NCBI GenBank assembly: GCA_963837165.1
Contig: CAWIMD010000004.1
Location: 1,054,001 to 1,118,000, forward strand
From: JAENWD01 sp963837165
GTDB lineage: Bacteria > Acidobacteriota > Vicinamibacteria > Vicinamibacterales > JAENWD01
Direction of reading: 5' to 3'
Length of the DNA: 64,000 nucleotides
Part shown: in pieces, positions 1 through 8,511 of the stretch
Layout of the letters: every line of letters starts with the position of its first letter
Numbering within the stretch: the stretch's first letter is position 1
Made by a program: the position numbers and the translations under genes
The notes under the pieces: model-generated
The model's database searches: none
What the model was told of the DNA's origin: nothing
Seen by the model: the letters and a program-made list of their open reading frames with translations, nothing else

Positions 1-531
1 GGCAGGAAGCCCCAGGTACCGGCTGTCCTGCGAGTTGTCGCGGTTGTCGCCCATCACGAAATACTGGCGATCGGGTACCGTCACCGGGCCGTACTGCTCC
101 CGGACGTCATAAGCGGCGAACTCCTGGGCGTGCGAGCTCGGGGGCACCAGGAAGTGCACATAGGGCTCGTCGAGCGGCCGGCCGTTGATGAAGACCTTCT
201 TGTGCCTGAGCTCGATCGTGTCCCCCGGCAGCCCGATCACCCGCTTGATGAAGTCCCGCTCGGGCTCCTCCGGATACTTGAACACCACGATATCGCCGCG
301 CGTGACGGTCGTCTCCGGCAGCAGCGTCCGCTCCAGGCCGGACTCCGAGGGCCCGAAGACGAACTTGTTCACCAGCAGGTGGTCACCCACCAGCAGGTTG
401 TTCTCCATGGACCCGGTCGGGATCTTGAACGCCTGCACGACGAAGGTCCGGATGAAAAGCGCCAGGATGACGGCGATGACGATGGACTCGAAGTACTCGC
501 GGAGGGTCGATTTTCGTGCCGTGGGGCTCAT
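1..531 (-). CDS. lepB: Signal peptidase I (LepB), C-terminus beyond window
   Basis: This is a type I signal peptidase, which cleaves Sec and Tat signal peptides at the outer face of the inner membrane. The 177 visible codons show one N-terminal membrane segment (about residues 16-34). The catalytic Ser41 lies in PTGSMENN and the general-base Lys96 in FIKRVIGLPGD, followed by the GDNRDNSQDSRYLG box. The ATG at 531 gives a normal short cytoplasmic N-terminus. The gene lies 110 bp downstream of lepA on the same strand, the usual lepA-lepB arrangement. The 3' end runs off the window edge; no defect is visible. Confidence 0.93.
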   Translation of the reverse strand, partial: MSPTARKSTLREYFESIVIAVILALFIRTFVVQAFKIPTGSMENNLLVGDHLLVNKFVFGPSESGLERTLLPETTVTRGDIVVFKYPEEPERDFIKRVIGLPGDTIELRHKKVFINGRPLDEPYVHFLVPPSSHAQEFAAYDVREQYGPVTVPDRQYFVMGDNRDNSQDSRYLGLPA

Positions 532-641
532 GACGTGCCTGTTCACCCTATCGTGGCCGCGGCGCCTGCTGGATCGACGTGCGGCAAACCTGTATCACGT
601 GAAGCAGAATCCGTATCGAAACCGACACGGCGATCGCCTAG

Positions 642-2441
<1,800 letters not shown>

Positions 2442-2484
2442 TGACTTGGCTCTGCCTCACGTGCGGGGCGACAAAGTCGCATTA

Positions 2485-2654
2485 TGACACGGGAGGCGCG
2501 GGTTCCAGGGGTTCCAGGGTTCCAGGGGAACCAGGGAGCGAGGGTTCAGCGGGTTGACGGGTTCCAGGGTTCTGGGTTCGGCGGGTTCTTGTTCCTCGGG
2601 TTCGGTTCCTCGGGTTTGGTTCCTCGGGTTTGGTTCCTCGGTTCGGTTCCCCGA
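2485..2654 (+). repeat. Left arm of GGTTCC-rich inverted repeat
   Basis: This arm is dense in GGTTCC words spaced about 7 to 14 nt apart. It begins TGACACGGG and contains landmarks such as GGTTCTGGGTTC and GGTTCTTGTTC. The same landmarks occur in the same order, reverse-complemented, in the arm at 4134-4309. The two arms are therefore diverged copies of one element in inverted orientation. They are now separated by an IS256-family insertion. No gene is seen here; the arm occupies the 5' flank of lepA. Confidence 0.8.
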
Positions 2655-2659
2655 GGGAG

Positions 2660-2683
2660 TGTCAGGAATTCTGTGTGTGAGGC
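2660..2683 (+). repeat. IS256 terminal inverted repeat, left
   Basis: 24 nt starting TGTCAGGAATTC. It pairs with 4105-4128 in inverted orientation with three mismatches. Confidence 0.85.
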
Positions 2684-2825
2684 GTTCTTCTGTCTGCCTT
2701 CCAAGTTGACGATGAGGCGTGTGGGCGCTGTGGGAAACCGCGTTCTGTGCGGTGTTCCAAGTCCCTGTGGGCGCGTTCTTGGCGTCCAGAGGGACGGCAG
2801 CGTCCATGCGCTCTTCGCCGCCATT

Positions 2826-4086
2826 CTACGCGTTCGGCGCCGTGAAGCGATCCCCGTAGAGAATCGCGAATTGATTCATGGCGTCTTTCCACGTCCGGGC
2901 GCCGCGCACCCAGGTCGCCGTGATGTTGCGCAGGGCCAGCCAAATCAGCTTGGTCGCCGCCTCGTCGTTCGGGAAATGGCCGCGAGTCTTGATGATCTTG
3001 CGCAGGCGCGCGTGGACGCTCTCGAGCGCATTCGTGGTGTAGATCACGCGACGCACCTCGGGCGGAAAAGCGAAAAACGGAATCACGTGTGTCCACGCGC
3101 GGCGCCAGGCCGCGACGACTGTCGGAAAGCGCACGCCCCACGGGCCGCGCTCGAACGCGTCGAGCACCAGGAGCGCCGCGTCCGCGCTCGCCGCGGTGTA
3201 GATCGGCCGCAGCGCCGCCGCCAGCGGCTTGCGTTCCTTCCAATTCGCAAAGTCGAGGCTGTTGCGCAGCAAATGGACGATACACGTCTGGAGCGTCGTG
3301 GCCGGATAGATGGCCGCCAGCGCCTCACTCATGCCCTTGAGGCCGTCCGTGACGGCGATCAGGATGTCCTGACAGCCACGCGTCTGCAGATCCGTGAAGA
3401 CCTTCATCCAGAACTTCGCGCCTTCGGTCTGCTCGATCCAGATCCCGAGGACGTCGCGCGTGCCATCCGGCAAGACGGCGAGGGCCAGATAGACGGCCTT
3501 GCTGCGGACGACCGCTTCGTCGCGAATCTTCACGCGGAGGGCATCGAAGAAGACGACCGGATACATCAGCCTCGAGCGGACGCGCCTGCCAGGCCGTGAC
3601 CTCGGCGACCACGGCGTCGGTGACCGTGCTGATCAGATCCGGCGAAACCTCGACGCCGTACATCTCGCCGAGAAACGCCTGAATCTCGCGGACCGTCAGG
3701 CCGCGGGCGTACAGCGCGATCACTTTGTCGTCGAATCCGGTGAAGCGGCGCTCGTGCTTCCCGATCAGGCGTGGCTCGAAGGTGCCGGCGCGGTCGCGGG
3801 GGACGGCGAGCGCCAACGGACCATCGTCGGTCAGCACCGTCTTCCCGCTCGTCCCATTGCGATGATTCGTCGTGTCGTCGGGCCGATCCCCACCGCGGGC
3901 GTATCCCAAGTGGTGCGTCAGCTCGCCGCCGAGCGCCCGCTCGATGATGGCCTTCTTGAACCGCCGCACCACCGCATCGAGCTCCTCAGGCGTCAGCGGT
4001 CCCTGGCCGACGAATTGATCGAGAATTTCGGAAGGAATCGGCGCCAGCGGCGCCTCAGGCGTGGACGATTTCGGTTTGCGGGGCAT
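2826..4086 (-). pseudogene. IS256-family (Mutator-type) transposase, frameshifted
   Basis: This is a DDE transposase. The N-terminal part (ATG 4086, preceded by GAGGAG) reads through the helical DNA-binding region to WQARPLE. The catalytic part follows in another frame, beginning YPVVFFDALRVKI. Candidate catalytic residues are the Asp of FFDALRVKI, the Asp of AVTDGLKGM and the Glu of TNALESVHARL. The switch of frame at about 3570 is explained by a single extra base between the Glu-Ala codons and the Tyr-Pro codons. Repairing it gives about 419 residues, normal for the family. Programmed frameshifting is not usual in IS256, so this is either an inactivated copy or a sequence error. Confidence 0.88.
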
Positions 4087-4104
4087 CAACACTCCTCATG
4101 TTAT

Positions 4105-4128
4105 GCCCCACACACAAAATTCCGGACA
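4105..4128 (-). repeat. IS256 terminal inverted repeat, right
   Basis: The reverse complement starts TGTCCGGAATTT and matches the left end at 21 of 24 positions. It lies just upstream of the transposase start, so it probably overlaps the element's own promoter region. Confidence 0.85.
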
Positions 4129-4133
4129 GGCTC

Positions 4134-4309
4134 TTCCCCGACGCAGCGGCCAACGCCGAGCCAACCGCACCCGATCCCGCCGCACTCGTCGAACCGCACC
4201 CGTCGAACAAGAACCGGGAGAACCCAGAACCATGGAACCAGACAACCCGATGAACAGGCATGGTTCCACTGTGGAACCCTGGAACCCTGGAACCCTGGGC
4301 CCCGTGTCA
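4134..4309 (-). repeat. Right arm of GGTTCC-rich inverted repeat
   Basis: Read on the minus strand, this arm begins TGACACGGGG and repeats the landmarks of the left arm at 2485-2654, with point differences and small gaps. Its outermost TGA is the stop codon of the VOC gene, so the repeat starts exactly at that gene's 3' end. The first octamer, TTCCCCGA, is the right copy of the IS target duplication. Confidence 0.8.
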
Positions 4310-4699
4310 CTTGATCGGCTGCGCGAAGGTGACCAGGTAGCCGTCCGGGTCGAAGACGGCGAACTCGCGCATGCCGTAGAACTGGTCCTTGAGCGGCATG
4401 GCAATCCGCGCGCGGTCCTTCACCTGCTCGAACAGGGCGTCCACGTGGTCCACGACGATGAAGAGCGTGGACGTGTCGCCGGTCCGAAGGCTGGGGAACT
4501 CGTCACGGACGGTGCCGATCCCGTTCACGAAGAACTCGATGCCGTCCCGCTTCAAACTGGCGAACACGTACGGCGGTTCAGCGGGCACCTTGAGATGCAC
4601 CTCGAAGCCGAAGACGTCGCGGTAGAACGCCACGCTGGCCATCACATCGGCCACGAGCAGGTTGGGGGTCAGCCCCTCGAACTTCACGGTTGTCGTCAT
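4307..4699 (-). CDS. VOC-family (glyoxalase/bleomycin-resistance fold) protein
   Basis: A 130-residue protein of the vicinal-oxygen-chelate fold. It shows paired beta-alpha-beta-beta-beta modules: LLVADVMASVAFYRDVFGF near the start, DHVDALFEQV in the middle, and a C-terminal REFAVFDPDGYLVTF strand typical of the family. The ATG at 4699 is chosen because GGAG lies just upstream and homology begins there; upstream in-frame codons look non-coding. The substrate cannot be read from the sequence. Family members include glyoxalases, dioxygenases and antibiotic-binding proteins. The stop codon lies in the adjacent GGTTCC-rich repeat. Confidence 0.85.
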   Translation of the reverse strand: MTTTVKFEGLTPNLLVADVMASVAFYRDVFGFEVHLKVPAEPPYVFASLKRDGIEFFVNGIGTVRDEFPSLRTGDTSTLFIVVDHVDALFEQVKDRARIAMPLKDQFYGMREFAVFDPDGYLVTFAQPIK

Positions 4700-4872
4700 G
4701 ATCTGCTCCGGAGGGCGCGGCGGGAAACCAAGGCGCTGGCGGATCCAGGGGCCCGGGCACACGTCGCGCGCGTGCTCGCAACCACCTGCATCCGCTACCC
4801 CTGCGAGGAAGGCGGCGGGTACGGCCTCATTGGACGACAGAGGCCTGCCAGGAACGGAAGAAGTCTAGCACA

Positions 4873-4907
4873 TTGACGATTGTTGATTGACGATTGACGA
4901 TTGACGG
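4873..4907 (+). repeat. TTGACGA heptamer array
   Basis: Four copies of TTGACGA/G on a 7-nt period, with one interrupted unit (TTGTTGA). It lies six bases from the 3' end of the decayed VWFA gene. It is one of several heptamer arrays in the window. Confidence 0.7.
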
Positions 4908-4913
4908 ATTGGC

Positions 4914-6720
4914 TCAGTTGGCCGCTTTGGGGGTCGAGGGCGCAGCGTCCGTCACGCGGAATGCCACGTCGCGTGTGGCGGTCGTCGTGCCATCGGACAC
5001 GCTGACGGCGAGCTGGTACGTGCCCGCGCTCAGCGTCCTGGCCGGAATCGTGCCCGTGTACGTGATGCGGCCGTCCGCATCGGCGTGCGGCAGTTGAATG
5101 GGCGTGCGCGCGATCGGCTGGCCGTCCTGCAGCACCGTTGCCTCGGCGCGTAGTGTTGGCGGCGACATCGTCTGCAGCACGAACGCGAAGGTTAGATCAT
5201 GCCCCGCATCGACGGGTTCCCCGAGGTTGGGGACCAGGAGACGATCGCCTGCACGGAGACTTCCGGGCACTCGCGTAGGGCTCGTGACAGGTGGCGCCGC
5301 CCGCACAACGAACACGGTGCCAACCATGGGCCTCGCGGTGGCGGCGAACGCACGTCCATCGTCGCCAGCCGGACGCTCGCCCGCGCCGAATTCTCGTCGT
5401 ACGCGGCGACTTCGAGGGAATACACGCCGGGATCCAGCTCGATTTCGCGGTCGAAGAGGACATCCGCCGAATCGTCGTGATCCGGTTTCCGTTCGAGCTC
5501 GTAGCGTTCGCTGCCGGCTTTCACCACGCGCCCGTCTTCGTCCTTGACGCGGGCGAGGATTGTCAACGCTGCGGTCCGGCCTGCCGCCCCTTCACGCCAC
5601 GTCAGTGCGCCCGCTGCAACGCGAGCCACGATGGCCGTCCGGGTACTGCACCCGGGCTGAGGGTATCGTCAGCGTGCCCATGGCAAACGGGAAAGCGTTT
5701 ACCACGTGCGGATTCTCGAGCGCGAGGAGCGGTCCGACTTCGTACGTCCGGATGGGCACGACGTCCGGCTTCGCGTCGGCTTTGTAGCCTTTCCTGGCCA
5801 GCACCTCCACGTCCGGCCGTCGCACGCGAACGGTTATGTGGCGGTACTTGCCGTCGAGTTCCGCATTCGTGGAAGCGTACCCAAGCAGGTAGTAGTGGTG
5901 GAGGTCATCGCCCACTCTCCGGGCACCAACCGCGAGGTCGTTCGTGTTCTCGACGAAGGCGCCGCCGGTCTCCTCGGCCAGCGTCTGCAATCCGACGTAG
6001 GGAGCACACCCGAAGCAGGCGCGCGAGTTGGGCCTTCGATGCGGAGACCCTTGGCGTCGAAAGTGTAGAACGCGACATGAGCGCGGTTGGCGCGTTCGAA
6101 GACCCTGAACAGGTGATCCCGCCTGCTGTCCTCGAGCCAGGAATCGTGATCGCGAAACGGCGACGCGAATGTCGCCGTGTACGTCGATTGGGCGAGGAAG
6201 CCCTGTCCCGAAGGTCGCCGCCGAGGGCGAATCCCTCCGAGAAGAGCACGACCGCTTTGCGGCCCGGCAGCGGCTGCAGCGACGCGATCAACTGCTCCAG
6301 AGCATCGAAGGTTGCCTGTCCCCGAATCGACTGCTTTTCATTGAGCGTGGCCTGCGACCCAGCGGCGTCCGCATCCTTGTACTCCGCGCCTGGCACACCT
6401 CCGGCAAACTCGAGCGCGTAGCCCGGCCGCAATGTGGCACTCCTCACACCATCCAGCAATGTCGCCTTGTCGTTGGTGTACGGCGTGATGACGTGAACCG
6501 CGCGATCCACGAAGAACACCCCCGCGTAGTCTGCGCCCGTCGCCGGATCATTGATGAACGCTCTCGCGGCCTCCTCGGACAGCTGTCGAGCTTCAGGGCT
6601 CAGTTGTTCGAAGACGAGCGCGGTGACGGCTGGAACCTGCTGAGGCTCAGGCGACCTGTGCGCGTCGGCTGCGGAAGGGCCCGGTGGGACGTCTGACGCC
6701 AAACCCGTGGTATCCGACAA
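4914..6720 (-). pseudogene. Decayed VWFA-related secreted protein
   Basis: Protein-like segments run in order through changing frames. They are VTALVFEQLSPEARQL to SEGFALGGD (6720 to about 6205), QSTYTATFASPFRDHDSW to FYTFDAKGLRI (about 6205 to 6010), YVGLQTLAEETGGAF to YYLLGYASTN and beyond (6010 to about 5630), an Ig-like segment with YELERKPDHDDSADV (5630 to 5340), and a C-terminal segment ending RVTDAAPSTPKAAN (5340 to 4914). At least four frameshifts are required. The expected signal peptide and N-terminal domain are missing. The order matches the VWFA-related proteins abundant in Acidobacteriota. Since four shifts in 1.8 kb is far above the local rate, this is a true pseudogene. Confidence 0.75.
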
Positions 6721-6919
6721 GCGACTTGTTCGTTGATCCTTCGGGCAGCGCCGAACTTGGTGCTGCTGACAATACGCCCCCCCCCGGGCGGTTCGTCAAC
6801 CAATTCCGACTATCGATCTGTTCGATCGGGCGGCCGATGTGGTCGTTCTTGCCGCCATTGCTGAGCTCTGCGCGCTCGATGCCGCGTTCGCTGCAGCGAC
6901 CGCTGACGTTTGATAGAGC

Positions 6920-7264
6920 ATGAACGACGCGCAGGTCTGTCGACCCGATTCAGCGCGGCGTGACAGGCGATCGACGGCGGTCACGGCCGCGCTCGACTTC
7001 ATCGTCGATCATTTTCGTGAGCCGCTCACCACAACGGGAATCGCGCGGGCCATCGGCCTGTCACGGTCGTACCTGGCCACGATTGTGCGCAGGCAGACCG
7101 GCAAGACACTGCACATGCATATCGTAGAATTCCGCCTGGCTGAAGCGTCACGGCGGATCGCGGCCGGGGAGAAGATCGAGGCCGTGGCGCTCGAGGTCGG
7201 GTTCCATAGCCAAGCGGCGCTCTACAAGCAATTCAAGGCGCACACGCATGACACGCCCGCCGAA
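6920..7264 (+). pseudogene. AraC-family HTH domain remnant
   Basis: From the ATG at 6920 the frame encodes a typical AraC C-terminal DNA-binding domain: ALDFIVDHFREPLTTTGIAR, then GLSRSYLATIVRRQTGKTL, then the second helix-turn-helix AVALEVGFHSQAALYKQFK. The usual final TPxxYR motif is absent. After about residue 115 the frame runs into the 3' end of the opposing nucleotidyltransferase gene. No sensory domain precedes it. A short protein-like stretch just upstream (about 6815-6913, LFDRAADVVVLAAIAEL) ends at a stop and may be part of the same broken gene. It might still be expressed as a stand-alone HTH protein. Confidence 0.55.
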
Positions 7265-7270
7265 TCGTGC

Positions 7271-7792
7271 TCAGAGCAGCCGCTCGAGAATTGTCGCCGG
7301 CACCTGGGCGCGCAGCGCGGGATTGGCTTCGATGATGCGGGCGATGTCGGCCAGGTCCTTCTGCCGTTTGCTGGCGCGCCGGGTCGTGTCGCTGGCGGCC
7401 CAGATCTTCCCCTGCAGCACGTCCTGAAGGCGTGCAACGCGCAGCAGTGTGCCGAGTATCCGTCTCTCGGAGGCGACCTCGATGAACTCCGCGTAGCGTG
7501 GATCGAGCTGGATCTGCACCCGCAGATCGGAGCCCGCGAGTGACACGTCGAGGCTGTGGGGGAACCGCTCGACGCGAAATCGATTCGCAAGCAGCGGCTG
7601 GAGCCGTGCCAAATCCGCCACGGCGATCGCGACGTCGAGATCCAGGCTGACGACAGGCTCCGCGTACACGTTCACAGCCTGGCCGCCGATCACGCAATAC
7701 CTGACGCCCTCCTCCTCGAGCAGGGACACGAACCGTCCGAGCAGGTCCGCACCGTCCACGGTGACTGCCTTCCAGAATGCCTGCGCCTTCAT
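7271..7792 (-). CDS. Nucleotidyltransferase-fold protein (AbiEii/MNT-like)
   Basis: A 173-residue protein with the pol-beta nucleotidyltransferase signature. The glycine motif CVIGGQAVNVY lies near residue 35 and is followed by the acidic motif SLDLDVAI. The C-terminal region has KRQKDLADIARIIEANP, characteristic of the AbiEii/DUF6036-type group. Relatives act as toxins or transfer nucleotides to RNA or protein. The gene sits 44 bp beyond a VapBC-like pair on the same strand, suggesting a defence or toxin-antitoxin neighbourhood. No obvious partner antitoxin overlaps it, so its biological role is inferred only weakly. Confidence 0.75.
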   Translation of the reverse strand: MKAQAFWKAVTVDGADLLGRFVSLLEEEGVRYCVIGGQAVNVYAEPVVSLDLDVAIAVADLARLQPLLANRFRVERFPHSLDVSLAGSDLRVQIQLDPRYAEFIEVASERRILGTLLRVARLQDVLQGKIWAASDTTRRASKRQKDLADIARIIEANPALRAQVPATILERLL

Positions 7793-7836
7793 AGGAAGAA
7801 ACCGACCGCTGGCGATTGTAGCAGCGTTCGGGCGGC

Positions 7837-8196
7837 TCAGTACGGGATGCGCACTCCCGGCTCGCTCGGCGGAAAGTCCCTGCTGTTACGGGTGACCAGC
7901 AGCGCCGATTCGCTGCGCGCCGTGGCCCAGACGATCGCGTCGGGAAGGCGGATGCGATGGGCCTTCCGGATGTCGATCGCCTCGCGGGCGATGGGGCGGG
8001 TGATGTCCACCGTCCGGAAGTCGCGGAGAAGCATCTCGATCACGTCCGCCTCGGCGTCGTCTCTGGCGCCGATGAGCACTTCCATCCACGTGACGACGCT
8101 GATGAGGCGCGTGCGATAGCGCTCGATCTCGGCTCTGGCTTCTTCGATCCCCTTCAGGTAATCGATCAAGAGGTTCGTATCGAACAGCGCGTTCAT
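7837..8196 (-). CDS. vapC: VapC-like PIN-domain ribonuclease toxin
   Basis: A 119-residue PIN-domain protein. The acidic residues that bind metal for RNA cleavage are visible: Asp6 (LFDTNLLIDYL), Glu39 (TWMEVLIGA), Asp86 (LPDAIVWATA) and Asp107 (TRNSRDF). The ATG at 8196 is favoured because homology begins there and it overlaps the upstream antitoxin stop as ATGA, which implies translational coupling. VapC toxins cleave tRNA or rRNA and are held inactive by VapB. The target here is unknown. Confidence 0.9.
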   Translation of the reverse strand: MNALFDTNLLIDYLKGIEEARAEIERYRTRLISVVTWMEVLIGARDDAEADVIEMLLRDFRTVDITRPIAREAIDIRKAHRIRLPDAIVWATARSESALLVTRNSRDFPPSEPGVRIPY

Positions 8197-8432
8197 CGGC
8201 GCCCGCCGCGCCGAGGCCGATCCCACTCGCGCCTGAGCTCCCGCTGGTATGCGAGGCCGTCAACACGCCGGCCGCGCCAGAGCCCGAAGGCGGGAGCAGC
8301 ATCGGCCTGGTGCCGCTTCAGGTGCTCCGCGACGGCACGGCGGACCACCTCGGCGCGAGAGAGGCCTTCGCGGCGGCGCAAGGCGTCGAGGGCCTCGACG
8401 TGCGCGTCAGGAAGATCCACGATGGTCCGCAT
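8193..8432 (-). CDS. vapB: Ribbon-helix-helix (CopG/VapB-like) antitoxin
   Basis: A 79-residue protein. It starts MRTIVDLPDAHVEALDALRR with the short beta strand and two helices of a ribbon-helix-helix DNA-binding domain (about residues 1-42), continuing SRAEVVRRAVAEHLKRH. The C-terminal tail is basic, proline-containing and rich in Arg and Trp, suitable for wrapping the toxin. It overlaps the PIN toxin by 4 bp. Such antitoxins normally repress their own promoter. Identification rests on fold and context. Confidence 0.85.
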   Translation of the reverse strand: MRTIVDLPDAHVEALDALRRREGLSRAEVVRRAVAEHLKRHQADAAPAFGLWRGRRVDGLAYQRELRREWDRPRRGGRR

Positions 8433-8469
8433 GGCGTCATCATATCACGTCATCAGATGACGGCAGATT

Positions 8470-8510
8470 GGGGTCAGACCCTGTTAAGAGCCTTAACAGG
8501 GCCTGACCCC
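8470..8510. terminator. GGGGTCAG hairpin 3' of the ADOP gene
   Basis: A 41-nt near-perfect hairpin: GGGGTCAGACCCTGTTAAG pairs with a reverse-complementary arm that has one G/A difference. It starts one base after the permease stop codon on the minus strand and may end that transcript. There is no T-run, and the GGGGTCAG word recurs inside pgeF at 30449-30500. It may therefore be a dispersed REP-like element used as a terminator. Confidence 0.55.
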
Positions 8511-8511
8511 A

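Larger units (their letters stand above)
2655..4133 (-). mobile_element. IS256-family insertion sequence with terminal repeats and 8-bp target duplication
   Basis: The element is 1,479 bp. Imperfect terminal inverted repeats lie at 2660-2683 and 4105-4128 and match at 21 of 24 positions (TGTC, then GGAATT, then TGTGTGTG). Extending to the outer ends at 2655 and 4133 leaves the directly repeated octamer TTCCCCGA immediately outside both ends, at 2647-2654 and 4134-4141. An 8- to 9-bp target duplication is the norm for IS256 elements. The only gene inside is the transposase, which carries a frameshift. The element sits inside a pre-existing inverted repeat. Confidence 0.88.

Noticed and set aside
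2826..4086. Programmed frameshifting in the transposase
   Set aside because: IS256-family elements normally have one frame, and no slippery run is evident at the junction; a simple indel is more likely.
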